DNA of 64,000 bases from Filobasidium wieringae (lineage: Eukaryota; Basidiomycota; Tremellomycetes; Filobasidiales; Filobasidiaceae): positions 124,001-188,000 of the forward strand of contig BCIV01000016.1 in assembly GCA_001600055.1 (NCBI GenBank). The letters run 5' to 3'. A model generated the notes under the pieces. The model made no database searches, had not been told where the DNA came from, and saw nothing but the letters and a program-made list of their open reading frames with translations. Numbering within the stretch: the first letter of the stretch is position 1; the number at the start of each line of letters is the position of its first letter. Made by a program: the position numbers and the translations under genes. This document shows, one piece after another, positions 20,377 through 32,516 of the stretch.

Positions 20377-23175
20377 ATGGCGGCTGTAGAAGCTAACTTC
20401 TCTTCAGCTCTGGCGACATGGAAGGGTGCGTGCATAGATCACACCTTGCGAGAAACACTCGAGCCAACTGACAGAATCTGGACTGGCAGAAATCGACCTC
20501 GCTGAGACCCAGAAGCGACTGGATAAGACAGCTTTAGAGCTAGTCGAAAGCCAGAAGGAGAACTTAGTCGGAAGGAAAAAGCTGGCAGAGCAAACGCGAG
20601 GTAACGTTTACGTAGCTGGATAAGTTCCCGAAATCAGCTAATGCTCCGGTCCTCTCAGAGTTCAAGAAGCTACCTGACGATTCAGAGAAGTTCAATGCCA
20701 TTAAGACGCTACTCAAAGCTTACCAATCAGAGATCGACTCTCTTACCCGGCGTTCAAAATCAAGCGAGACGGCTTTCCTTCATGTTTACAAGCTCTTAGC
20801 AGAGGCTCCCGACCCATACCCATTATTGGATGCTGCGGTAGATCAGACTGTCAAGGCTGCTCAAGCCGACATCTTAGGGGCAGAGGTCGGAAGACTTAAG
20901 GATGAAAACAACGACTTGAAGACGAAACTGTCAGACCTTGGAGGGGTAGAGGAGAAGAGGAAGAAGGCAGAGAGCCGAGCAGAAGGTCTGGAGGAGAAGA
21001 TGGAGGGTCTGATCTCTGAAAGACTGCAGCAGAAGGAGAACGAACTCAATGCCAAATACGATGAGAGAATGAAGAACTACGAACAAAGGTAAGGCAGAGC
21101 TGGATGACATAGCTAGACGAAACACGGCTGACAACCATTGTATCGGTCATATAGAGAGAAAGACCTGCAAAAACAGGTATCAACGCTTAGGGAACAGCTC
21201 AAGGATCTTCACACCTCAAACGAATCTTCTCAAGCAAAACTCGTCAATGCTTCGCAGAAGCAAGATCAAGATACCTTGTCTAAGCTTGCGGAGCTGGACA
21301 TGGTCATCTCTGACTTGGCCAGGGCAAACGAGAGGGTCGCAACGGTCGAGAGGAGAAATGAGATCTTGAGGAGCGAGATCGAGAGCGTCAGAAGTGGAAG
21401 TGAGGGTGTCGAGAAGTGAGTTTGTGAGGCATTGCAACTGCTATCAGCCAACTGACCGTGTCGTTCATCGTTAGGACGAAGATGCTCGAAACTCAGTTGG
21501 CCGACCTGGAGAACGAATGCTCCCGTCTTCTGCGTACATTGGAGCAAGTCAAGTCTGAGCGAGAGCAGGCTCGAATTGCCGCCGAGAAGCAGAGAGAGAC
21601 GGCTGAGAAGGAAACAAGCAAGATGACCACTGAGCTGGAGACTGCTCGATCCAAGGTCAAATTGTACGCCGATTATGATGAGATCAAGAGGGAATTGGAG
21701 ATTATGAAGGTACGTTTTTGCGGTTTCGGGAACCGCCTGAAGAGTGGCTCTGACATGGCTCTATCCTAGTATGTCGAGTTTTCCGGTGGAGACATGGATC
21801 ACGATGACGAGGCTATGCGTTTACCCGATCCAAATGCCGACAAGGCAAATGCTCAACACGGTCGATCGCTCGAAAACTTGCTCGCCAACAAGAACAAGCG
21901 TTTACAGGAAGAGCTTACCAACTTGCGGGTAGCCAACGAGGAATTCAGTACGATTAACGAAGATCTCACTGAAAGATTACAATTCGTACAAGTCGAGACT
22001 TCAAGGTTGAAAACACTAAACGAGAAGTTGGAAAACGACCTGATGAGAGTCGATAATGCGGCTGGAAAGAGTGTTTACGGAGGAGCGGGAAGTCAATGGG
22101 GAGGTGGAAGCGCTTGGAATGGACGTGTCAGTAGTCCGGGGGAAGCGGACGATGCAGATGTTTCGAGCGAAGTAGGGAGTGCGGACGGTCATGCAACGCC
22201 AGCCAAATTAAAAGGTCTAGCTGGTCTCGATCTAGGTCGGAAAACAGCCGTAAGTCAATCAGCAAATTCAATGCCAACTCCGTCTAAAGGTATTTGCTTT
22301 GTTTGCTAGGAATCCCCTGGACCCGCGCCGGCATTGGCTAATGTACCGCCTATGGGCGGTACTCTTACCCCTGGAGGAGGAGACAATGCAAATTCCTTAT
22401 TGCCTATTGTGACCAGCCAACGAGATCGCTTCCGTCAACGAAACGGCGAACTGGAAGAGGTGAGTTTCAGGCCGATCACACTCGTCATTCAGGACGGCTT
22501 ATGGCGTTCTTGCTTCTCGTCAGGAACTGCGAAAGCAATCCGATGGACTGAATGATCTACGAGCCGAAATCAAAACACTGCAATCAGACAATCTCAAGCT
22601 GTATGAGAAAGTCCGGTACATGCAGTCATATGCAAATAACGGCAGCACATCGAATGCTGCTGCTGGTCCTTCTGGTGTGTCAGGCTACTCACTGGGCGGT
22701 GCTGCATCTTCCGGGGGAAGCAATGGACGATTGGGAAGACTAGGGAAGGATGATGTGGAGATGGGCCGCTATAGAGACAGATACGATGAGAGCCTTAATC
22801 CATTCGAGGCTTTCAAGGGACGAGTTAGTACCAAGACTGAACCGATATATGCTTAGCGATAGTTGTTGACGAAAAGGCCGGATGCTATTACAGGAAGCGC
22901 AGCGGGCTATTGCAGCACTCAACCCGATTGACCGGGGAGTCTTCGCGCTCACTCGAGCAGTCGTCGGCAACAAGCGGGCCAGATCACTCTTCATTATGTA
23001 TAGTGCTGCACTGGTAAGCAATCAATGTGCTGCCGTTCGAATATCGGTGCAATGCTCTAACGGGGTGTATGAATCGTAGCATTGCTTGGTCGTTTTCGTA
23101 CTGTATAATTGCGCTGGTGGAGAATCGATGGGTAAAGCTTCTGGACCTATACCGATGGAGCCTATCCAACCTTGA
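20377..23175 (+). CDS. COY1: CASP/Coy1-like Golgi coiled-coil membrane protein
   Basis: CASP (CUX1 alternative product; yeast Coy1) is a tail-anchored golgin that tethers vesicles in intra-Golgi retrograde traffic. The spliced protein starts MAAVEANFSSALATWK|EIDL and runs through heptad-rich coiled coils to about residue 600. CASP-specific landmarks are FLHVYKLLAEAPDPYPLL, the segment LPIVTSQRDRFRQRNGELEE joined to ELRKQSD, LKLYEKVRYMQSY, RYDESLNPFEAF, and RAVVGNKRARSLFIMYSAAL joined to HCLVVFVLYN, the C-terminal membrane helix. A short lumenal tail ends PMEPIQP. At least eight introns were followed; the last acceptor (CGTAG, near 23078) is needed to complete the membrane helix. Acidic and Gly/Ser-rich insertions lie between the coiled coils. 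Confidence 0.92.
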
Positions 23176-23903
23176 CAGAGACTGTGAAATTCCTTGTCTC
23201 AGTTGTGTCCAGGAAGACTGCGATTGTAACTTAGGTACCGTGTATCATAGATCTAGACAACTTTACTCACGTGACTATCTCGGGAGTCGCCACCGATAGC
23301 ACGACCAACTCCCTAATCTATAACGAACTGCTCCCAGCATACCGAATCCTTCGATCAGTCCAGCTTCTTTCAACGCACAAGTCTCGTACAAAAAGAAAAG
23401 AAGAATATATCAACTATATCAGTGACATAGCTCGAGTTCCCTGCGAACCAGTCAAAGCACTTCCATCGTCGGTCAACCGGAGTAAGCCAACTGCTCCTTT
23501 CGAGCTTTTCAACACCTATATTTCCCGTGTCTCAAGCTGAAATGCAACTCATCGGAACAATAGCTCCATCCCATCAAATACGAAGGTGTCGGCTCAGGTC
23601 TTCGTATCCTGGTGGTGACTTCCGGATTGGAAAATCCCTTATACACTCGCATCAGACCAACCTCACAGATCTGGCGGTATCCTCGCAGCTTTCGTTACTC
23701 CGGCTCTGGACGTCTGTCGTCTCTTGCAACAAGGACCCCCCTCCACAAAGCTACAATTCAATATCTTCGCTATGTTATCCGAAATCTCTGCCAAACCACA
23801 ACAGTGAATCACAGTCGGACAAGGGAGTCAGCTTATCAAGCTTGCCAATCTGAACACCCTTTCTCTCGGCTTTCACAAAAACTCCTGCCCTTTTCCTCCT
23901 ATC
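23176..23903. promoter_or_regulatory. Upstream region of the phosphatase-fusion gene
   Basis: No gene is supported in these 728 bp. It carries TCACGTGA at 23267-23274. Frames on the plus strand near 23.5-23.9 kb are Ser/Pro/Thr-rich from C/T-rich leader DNA and lack other support. Confidence 0.4.
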
Positions 23904-26900
23904 ATGTCAACAATCGCTACTCCCATCTCATCTCCAACATATCATGCGCGACCGCAGTCTCCAGCATATCATCACCCCCCTTCTACCTACTTCGCGAACC
24001 ATCGTTCCCCTCCGGTAAAAAGAAACCCATCTACCGCCCCTCGTAGCAGCTCCCAAAATCGACACACCAAAAACTCTCCTAGCAGAAGAGAGAAGAAGGC
24101 GAAGGCGGTGGAGAAAAAGGATCCTGGCAGCGTAGTGCAGACTGTAGCAGAGGGGCACAAGCATGGTGCAGGGAACGCCGCTTCTCTGACGTACGGACGA
24201 GAAAACACCAAAAACATCACAAACACCGATGCCCCGTCAACCCAACTCGGGATGACCGGAGAAAGGAATAATGAGCAGCCAGCCACACCTACATGTAGCT
24301 CGCCGAAATCTCCCTCGACTCCTATCCCTCCTGTCAACCCTACACAGAATGGGGCACCTGTGCAGCAGGTCGCTCCCTCGCCTCAAGCCCTGAAACTCTC
24401 AGCAATTTTGCAGAACGAGACCAGTGCGACACGGGATGATTCAAGTTCAGATCTGACTCCCTCCATCTGCAGTACAAGGAAAAAGCGGACACACCTTGAA
24501 GTAGAGCCTGGTTCTCAATCGAACTCCCCTGACATCGAAAACCTTGGCACGAAGCGTTTCCTTGGAGAGACCTTGACTGATGAAGGCGCTCAGCTGGATG
24601 AGCGTACTAAGAGTGATGTCACTGGTTGGAAAGCAGAGGACGTCTCTCAGAACGGTACAGGTGGCAGTATAGGAACTTTGCATCAGGTCGAGAAATCCAC
24701 AGATCGCGAGGTATTCTCGAACGGCATCTTGGGCTCGAAGGAATTACCAGCTCAAGTCGACTTCCCATCATCTGGAGAAGAGATCCAAACTCTTCCAGCT
24801 CCGCCACCTCCCTCTCTTTTCAACTTGTCTCTGACAAAGAACAGGGCCTATGCATTTAACGCCAAGACTGCAGAGGAGGAGCAACAGCGAGCGAGTCTAG
24901 TGGATGCTTGTGAAGGCTTGAGTAGCCTGTGCAGTCAATGGCACCAAAGCGACTACAACAAGCTAAAGCACGGACAAAAAGGTTAGTCAGAAGAACACGT
25001 TCACATTCATAATTCACGGTCGAATCTGATGACGAAATATATAGGAGCTCCCATGCGCTATTGTCCGCTTACCATCGTGCATCCAGATGTCGTACAGAGC
25101 ATCATGGAGGCCCAAGCGAAATACGAACGTGAGATCTACAGCAGCGAAGATGACTGCGTCAATGCTTCACAGGCGGAACCGACTGGCGCAAAGACCGAAT
25201 CTCGAAAGATAGAGATGAACGGTTCGACCTGTGATGCCTTTGCAGGGCAAACGGACCTCGATGAATCACTTGGATTCAGCAAGGTGGAATCTTTAGACGG
25301 AAGTTGGGTCCAAGAGGACACCGCTTATAACGTGCACGAGCCGTCTCGCGAGGTGGTGCAGACAAAACCCATTGGGCACCAGCACAACCCTACGTCCGAG
25401 GTACCTGCTCTGGATCACCGCGTCAACGTCACTCAAGCTATAGAGGAAGAAGAAGGTTATGAGGGCATGGCTGTTGACGACATCAAGAAAGATCAAATCG
25501 ATTTGAAAAACGGTTACCACGTCCGTGCAGATAGTCGAGACGTCTTACCTGGCCAGACAGAACGCGTCCAACAAGAAATAAGACAAGCAATGGAAGATTC
25601 TATTGGCCAAGTCAATCAGGAAGTCAATGACATGAATAGTCAACCTGAAGAGACGTCCCTACAAAAAACGTGTAATAGGCAGACGTGCATGGGTCATCCT
25701 ACGGAACACTTGGCAAGAGTGTGTGATGAATCTCGAGAAGCGGCATACGCGCAACGTTCAAGTACAGGACAAGCTAGGGACACTTCATCTGAACCCATGG
25801 CGAAAGCGTGGACTCTCAAGACTAGCAATACACATCCCATCACGTAAGCTGCTTCATACAATACGATCTCGATCGGAAAGTTCATTATACAATCCTACAG
25901 TGTTTCTCTATTACTGCCTTTTGAAGTAATGCCTGCCTTCGTCGACCATCTCACACCGTTGTCCGGAGAGAACGATTTCGCTCACAGTCGCCCTTTGCTC
26001 TATCCTGCTTCTGACAATCTCTGGAGGGCTGCTGTTGGTGATAGGCACATTGGTGGCAATGCGCCAATCCCGATTACTATGATGCCGCATCCCAGTTCTA
26101 ATCCGAAGTTTGGCAACCTATTGCTAAGCAGTTGCCCTGGGAAAAAGGTTCGCTTAAGCGGTCCAGTCAAAGGTCGCGCTGCGATATGCCGAGATCTCCG
26201 TACCGATCTTTTCAGGATCAAAGAGATGGGCGTTGGTTGTGTTATTTGGTACGCAATGAAACGAGACCGTAGCTGAAAGGAGCTTTTTGAGCTTACCCCA
26301 ACTCTCGGCATCTAGTTGCCTTGATGACAACGAGTTGACGTTTCTCGGGGCACCATGGCAGGAGTACCGCCAAGCTGCTTTACAAGTTGGTCTGAATGTC
26401 GTTCGGTAAGTCACAAAGTAGTCAATGGTCCGATCTCTATACTAAACGGTTCGTATAGCATTCCCATGCCTGAGGGACTCACACCAGCCTCCCTACCGAC
26501 ATTCGATGAGCATATTGAACGGGTCATTCGCAATTACACCCTTCGTGGTATACATGTTTTGGCCCACTGCAGAGCAGGCGTAGGCAGAGCCGGCTTGACT
26601 GCATGTGCATGGGCTGTCAAACTTGGGATTGTGGGGCCGTCGCCTGATCTGGAACCGCAATTCCGCCAGCTCTTGACTGCTAGCCAGGAAGGTTTACCAG
26701 ATGTTCCGACTCTTTCGGCGCAGGAATGCGAGAATGCCAGAGTCATGTCCACCGTGGAACGCGTGATCTGTTTGATACGCCGCAGGAGGAGCTTCAAGGC
26801 GATCGAGACTTTTGAGCAGGTCAACTTCTTAGCCAGTTACGTGGCCTGGCTTAGGCAACAATCCGGGTTGGCGGAGATGGACCTCCTAGCAGCAACAGAG

Positions 26901-26906
26901 GAATGA
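23904..26906 (+). CDS. Disordered protein fused to a dual-specificity phosphatase
   Basis: Read as one gene of about 920 residues. Exon 1 (23904 to ~24983) is Ser/Pro/Thr-rich and disordered; exon 2 (~25045-25843) continues with APMRYCPLTIVHPDVVQSIM and an acidic region. A 57-nt intron, 25844-25900 (GTAAGC...CTACAG), leads in frame into a phosphatase part: FGNLLLSSCPGKKVRL, AICRDLRTDL, CCLDDNELTFLGAPWQEY, IPMPEGLTP and HCRAGVGRAGLTACAWAVKL. The CX5R catalytic loop is intact (Cys and Arg), but Ala replaces the usual Ser/Thr after Arg, and the usual PDG acid loop reads PEG. Related stand-alone phosphatases in basidiomycetes resemble CDKN3-type enzymes. Alternatively two genes exist: one ending at the TAA at 25847 and one starting at ATG 25929, only 81 bp later. 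Confidence 0.65.
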
Positions 26907-27075
26907 TAGAAGTTCGCTGAGGAGCGGGATTGCAGGGGAAGAAGAGCGGTGATCCGCAAATGATGACCAATCGTTACAACGAGATAATGCCTAGTACATG
27001 TACGGTGAGATGTTTTGTTCCTTGCTACAATGTTTCCATATGTCATGATATATGTCGAATTTCCTTTCGACTTTA

Positions 27076-29085
27076 TTATCTTTTGCTTATCGCAAGAGCG
27101 ACCGCTGACGACGGCTTCCCAAAGCGTGAAGCGATCGTTTTCTTGTCATCGGGTATTTTGGTAGCTGCTCGTGCTTGTTGAGCGCGCCATGCATCGCGAG
27201 CTCTCGCGGAATCCGCTTGCTTGTTGATGTAGACCGGAGCCGATGTCTCAGACTCCTGATGTGATCGAGCTCTAGACCACAGCGTTCCGCCAATACGCCT
27301 CGCTGTTGACTCCCTCTGAGGGCTAATCCCCACCCTTTGCAATAGCCTGAGCCGTCGCAATCCGAGGGCGGTGATTGCGCCCGCGGCTACAATTGCTGAC
27401 CCAGTTACGATATAGAAAGCAAAAGGGTGCGCTTCCAGATGAGTAGTCAACTGAGTCGCCAGCAAGACATCAGCACTTATTGAGAGCAGACCGAGTTCAA
27501 AGCTAATCGATGGCGTACGTTCATCCCGAACACACCAGAAGCCAGGGCACCAACACCGATACCCAGAGTCGCGATCGATACTCTAAGCAAAGGTCTTTTG
27601 AGTTTGGTTCTGAGCTGTTTTTGCTTGAAAACCTACTCACTTCAGGTCCATGGCAATCAAAGCGTTTCGATTCGAGTCCAGAACGAGTTCTGCGACCTCT
27701 TGGGTAGTTTGCATGTTGGACTGCGAACAGATCCACCTTCAGCTCTAAAGAATAGATCGCTTCGTCCAAATGACGATTGATTGCTTACCGTCATTGTTTC
27801 CAGCTCGCTAACGATTTCCTCGACTTGCTTAGAAAAAGATTCGAGCAGTAACTCTAGCTCTTCGTGATCAGTCAGTCCTCGAGGCTGGTGCGCCCTCTTA
27901 GCGGATAAGTACATTGCAGACAAATCTTCATCTATTTTGGACGATGCTATCAGTCAAGTTCCTTTCCGCACGGCAAAAAAAGTGCCTGACCTGACTCCAA
28001 AACCTCTTCGATGGATTGTAACACGTATTTCGCACGACTTTGGAACCCTGCTATCCGTCTCGAGTAGTGAAGAAGCCGCCGAAGGTTATCTCTGCTGATG
28101 TCACTCTCGAAGTCGGCCAGTAAATCGTTCACCACCTCTCTGTTAACGATACGAGACTCTGGTGACTGAGCAAAGACTTCGGTTCATGGTCTGAACGGAA
28201 ATGCTTACCTTGTGTATTGCATTTCTTCCTCGAGAGCTACAGCAACGGAGACTAAGATACTTTCGAGTACCCGATGCTCATAACTCAGTCGCTTTCCGTC
28301 TTGTAACATGGTCTCCCGTCCATCGCCTTCGAAGGCAGTATTCTCCCCAGCCGTCGTAGCCTGTTGGTTTCCCTTCTCTCCTTCTCTCCGTGCTTTGATA
28401 TTTGCTTGCATGTGCCAGAGTAATCTATCTCTCAGTTTGTTGGACTTCATGCCCGAAGGGTCGAAGAGGATCACAGTATCCGCCTTGATCAATGCTCGGA
28501 CGTGAAGCATGTTAACGATTATGGCGGATCGACGAGACAAGATAGTTGGCACGAGGTTGGGCTGAAGAGAATCTAGTTTCCTGAGATCTCTTGGCTGTGC
28601 GGATAACCCAGAGATGAACGTGAGCGATTAGCCGGTCACTCGTCATCTCGGCGATACTTACATCTAGGTCATGCTGCTTGCATAGATCGGACTTATGTAT
28701 CGTCCCTTGTTTTGTAGTATAATTCCCCTCAGCGTCGAGAATAGTGACTGTATAGCTTTTGAGATGAGCTCCCAGAATCGAATATGTGCTCGCATAATGG
28801 CATCAACGTACATCGCAAACTCAACTCTCCAGCTTTCGTCATGAGGCTTTCGAGGTAAGCTGTTTGATAACGATCGTCTTCCACCTTAACAACCGTTGCA
28901 AAACTTCTCGAGGAGCTTGAGGAGCTTTTTTTTGATCTCTTCAAGTACGACAACCATGTGGCTTCGCCCATCAGGCTACGATGTACAGAAGTGCATGTCC
29001 CAAACAGCGGTCTGCCGACTGGGTACTGACTTGCTCGAAAGGAATCTGCGACCACTCCTATACGAGTAGCGAGATGCCTGCTCAT
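27076..29085 (-). CDS. MRS2: Mitochondrial magnesium channel of the MRS2/CorA family
   Basis: Mrs2 is the inner-membrane Mg2+ channel of mitochondria and is needed for group II intron splicing in yeast. The start MSRHLATRIGVVADSFRAS heads a ~60-residue Ser/Arg-rich leader fitting a mitochondrial presequence. After a 43-nt intron come SYTVTILDAEGNY, LCKQHDLD, VPTILSRRSAIIVNMLHVRA and LIKADTVILFDP, then EHRVLESILVSVAVALEEEM, DISRDNLRRLLHYSRRIAGF and SNMQTTQEVAELVLDSNRNA. The first membrane helix ends in GVFGMN, the GMN signature of CorA channels, directly before an intron; the second helix (FAFYIVTGSAIVAAGAITAL) follows. A basic C-terminal tail ends LAISKR at 27076. About eight exons. Yeast has a paralogue (Lpe10); sequence alone does not separate them. 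Confidence 0.93.
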
Positions 29086-29318
29086 AGCTCGGAGGAGCTT
29101 CTGATATAAGAGGGTGAGCAGTTATCTAACGTCCTGTATAGATTTGGGTCTTAGGAGCATTGGTAGCTAAAACCAATCGTTCGCCTCATAACTAGAAGTT
29201 CGTCTTGGCGGAACAATGCGATTGAAATATCGTGCAAAAAAGGATCCGAGGTTCGGCCCGCCTGTTTCCGTCAGGTATAAGGATTTATCAAGTATATGCA
29301 GGGTGTAGATACAACAAA

Positions 29319-32300
29319 TTAATTCAACAACTCCTTGATGCCGCCTGATCCACTTCCACTTCTCCTCTCGCCTGAGGAGCCTGATTCCGCCGAGTATCTC
29401 CTAGTGTGACCATCTTCCCTGGAACTAGGCTCGACTTTGTACGCAAACACGTTCTCGTTCCGCTTAGGATAATGCTCGCCTTGTTCGTACTTCTGCTGCA
29501 TAGGAGGAAGCACATCAAACTTTGGCTGCCAGTTTGGTTCAGCCATCGTTCTGATCCCGAGACCTGAAAACCCAATTCAACTGATCAATATAAGCATAAC
29601 CGGATTGAAAGGGATAGAACTTACCTTCAACGGGGTTAGAGGTAGATATAGCCGCTGCCGCAAGACTATCCTGTAGAGCATGCGCATTCGCAGCGATAGT
29701 CTCCACACTAGCCAAAGATGCTGACAATCTTTTCTCTTTCATAGACGCCTTTTGATGGAGACGTTCGATGTCTTCTCGCAGTTGTAACGCTGGGATCGGA
29801 AAGATCAGCATGCGCCACTTGCTTTGGCATTCGACATCGTACTCACCTTGTGTACCAGCAAGTGAATGATTCATATGCTGATTCCCAGAAAGACTGCTAA
29901 GAATTACCCCGGTCTCTTGCCTGATCTCCTCCGATTCTTGCTTCAGAGCTTCCTGTTCTTGTACGAGATGGGTCGCTTGTTCTTCAATATACCCTGCCTG
30001 TCTGGCCATCGCTCGAACAGCATGAGGATCGCTTCCGTGGACGTTTCCGCCGCGACCAACTATGGGAGACTGAGCGGTATAGTAGGAAGGTGGCTGAGTG
30101 CTGTACGAGGCAGAGATAGGATATGCATATGCCGCCGAACCACCTGATGATGGCAGGTAACTGGAGTACGTCGATCCGCTAGTGGGAGGGGCAGGTCGAT
30201 AGTTTGAATAGGAATTTGGGTGATTGATGTAAGCCTGATTTGGTGGTGGCGCGTACGAGGACATGTGCGATCCTTGTCCAGGTCGGCCAGCCATTTCAGG
30301 TGGATAGGACGCGGGCATGGGAAACATGGCCGGTCCAGATGCTTCCAAGGGGTAGCCTTGCCTGTGAACAACGTAGTGTTGTGGCATACCCGGTGCTGGA
30401 CTCATGGTAGGAGGTCTCATTCCCATACCGGCGCGCATAGACGGTGTAAGAGGGGTGGCAGAAAATCCCAAAGGACCAGGGAACGAGCCGCGCTGAGCCG
30501 CTTGGCGCGCAGCTACCTCGGCTTCCATCTGTAACCTCAGTTGATTCGTCTGTTTCACGGATCGTCTTTTGATAGATGCGATACCTTCCGGATCGTCCCG
30601 TCTGAACGTGGCATGTCTGAATTCCCATGGCGATGATTGCTGATTCGGCGAAGTCAGAGTCAGGAATACATCGTTGACTTGTTTGCTGAATCTGCGGTGC
30701 CAAATATGTATTTTGTTTAGTTGATCCAACAACCGAGTTGCAGCACTATCTGTGTCAACTCACCCATACATGTTTAACTGTCGCACGAAACTGTGGAAGT
30801 TGTTGTGCTTGAAGTATTGTGGTAAGATTAACCTGCGAGACAGCGTGCTTTAGCCACGACCTAGGTTGATTGATCGTGTCTCGTCACTCACTTGGCAAAC
30901 TCTTGAGGATCCGTACATATGAAACCGCCTCCATCATCCGACCACTTCAACAGTCCAGATCTTCTGATCTCCGGATCTTCGAGCATATTGAACAGCTTTG
31001 TGACGAAGACTGGTTGGTTCTTTCCCGTTCCTCTATCTGGTCCTCGCTTCTGCTTCCTCCCGGATTTTCCCGTGCTGGAATGTTCCTCACCTCGACCAGA
31101 GGACGATGTCGCAGCACCGCTATGCGTTTGGGCAGAGGGAGCTTCATGTCCTCTCACGGATTGATAGATAACAGGCGAAGCCATCGACGATCCCTCTTCG
31201 GAAGACTTATGAGATCTAGTCCGTTCTAAGTTTTCCATGGGCGGGACCGTCAGTGGGCGAGCAGGTCCAGGTCCGTAATAACTACCGGTCTGGGGAGAGT
31301 CAGGTGCAGTGATAGATGTCCTTTGCCCTGACACAGGCAAGCCATAAGAAGGGGTAGTAGAGTATTGAGCTGCCCAGTTGTTGCCGTATGACCCTTGGCC
31401 TTGATTCGGATGACCATGTTGCTGCTCTTGCTGATGATTCATATGATATCCCGGATGATGGGGAAGACTTCCCGCTAGGCCCGGCCCTCCTGATGAATAA
31501 CTGGAATGAGAAAGAATCCCTGACCCGGCATTTGCCAAGGATGAGACACCCGTTTGGGAAGAAGAAGAAGGAACGGACATCGGAGGCAAACCTTGTGGCA
31601 AAGAAGGCGAGAACGAAGATTGAGCGAAAGTCGAAGTTTGGTGTGGGTAATAGTGCTGGGATGACGGTCTGTGCGAGACAGGAGCAGGTGGTGCGGATTG
31701 CGGAGTTTGCTCTTGCTGGTGTTCCAAAGAGTTACCAGGTCCATGCACCGGGTTTGGCAAGGCATAACCGCCTTGCACGAATCTATCTGATCCGACTGAG
31801 GGCAGCGGAGCTGTGGCGAACCCGCTAGGATTGGCGAATGCTGCAGGCTGGTAAGGAGTTCCAGAAGGGTAAGCGAATCCTTGGTCAGGACCTGCAGTGG
31901 CAGGGATGGAGGGCGATCGACCATGCTGTGGCTCTGTCTTCCAATCTCTTGGTCCAGGCTCATAAACAACGATAGAGCCAGCCGTTTGAAGTAACGGTGT
32001 TGGCGGCGCCATTTTAGCGCCTCTATCCAAATTGGAGCCGTAAGGATAAGATGCTGTTGAAGGCTGGGGGAGGGTTGGACGGGTATAGTATTCTTGATCA
32101 TATTGTGTTCGTTGTTTCTTCCTCGGATAGTCTGAAGGTGGTACCGACGTCGCGAGAGAAGGATTGTGAGTGGGATACGGTTGAGACTCCGATTGGGATG
32201 GAGTGCGATGGTGCGCCTGAGGGTAGGACGCATGTTGCGAGACTGGAGTGAATGTCGCAGGATCTGAAAACCAAGCAAAAAGGGTAGAGGTCAGTAAAGG

Positions 32301-32516
32301 ACTCGCTCAGGCAAGCTGCTAGCTAGAGAAGAACTTGCTTTCGATATCGAAAGATGTCGGCCCCATCGTCGACGGCCCCGAGTGGGCAGAGACTGCCAAA
32401 GCCATCGGTGGGAATGGAGGTGGTGGTAGTGGTGGTGGTGGCAGTGATGGTCGAGAGGCCTGATCGAATGCTTGATAGGATGCAGACTCGTTTCTCAAGT
32501 ATGATCCGCTTGACAT
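29319..32516 (-). CDS. HSF1: Heat shock factor-type transcription factor
   Basis: HSF proteins bind GAA repeats and activate chaperone genes. The DNA-binding domain lies in the middle: FVTKLFNMLEDPEIRRSGLL, WSDDGGGFICTDPQEFAK, then LILPQYFKHNNFHSFVRQLN, MYG and FSKQ across two introns. This includes the recognition helix. It is followed by HATFRRDDPEGIASIKRR and, after a Pro/Ser/Tyr/Gln-rich stretch, by heptad coiled coils (EEQATHLVQEQEALKQESEE; ALQLREDIERLHQKASMKEK) for trimerisation. About 440 residues of low-complexity Pro/Ser/Gln sequence precede the domain. Exon 1 starts at ATG 32516 and ends at 32339; frame is kept only if the 75-nt intron (32338-32264) uses a GCAAGT donor, a GC-AG intron. 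It could also be an HSF paralogue rather than the canonical Hsf1. Confidence 0.88.
32264..32338 (-). other. GC-AG intron in the HSF gene
   Basis: The donor GCAAGT after an A-A-A exon end and the acceptor TTTTCAG join codon ...GAA A|AT CCT. No GT donor in exon 1 gives the phase needed to enter exon 2 in the frame that leads to the DNA-binding domain. Confidence 0.6.

Noticed and set aside
31388..31828. 146-residue plus-strand frame inside the HSF gene
   Set aside because: Antisense to the Pro/Ser/Gln-rich part of HSF; its composition is the mirror of that low-complexity sequence.
31475..32278. 267-residue minus-strand frame overlapping HSF exon 2
   Set aside because: It is in another frame of the same exon. 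The frame leading to the DNA-binding domain is the real one; only that frame has consistent splice junctions.
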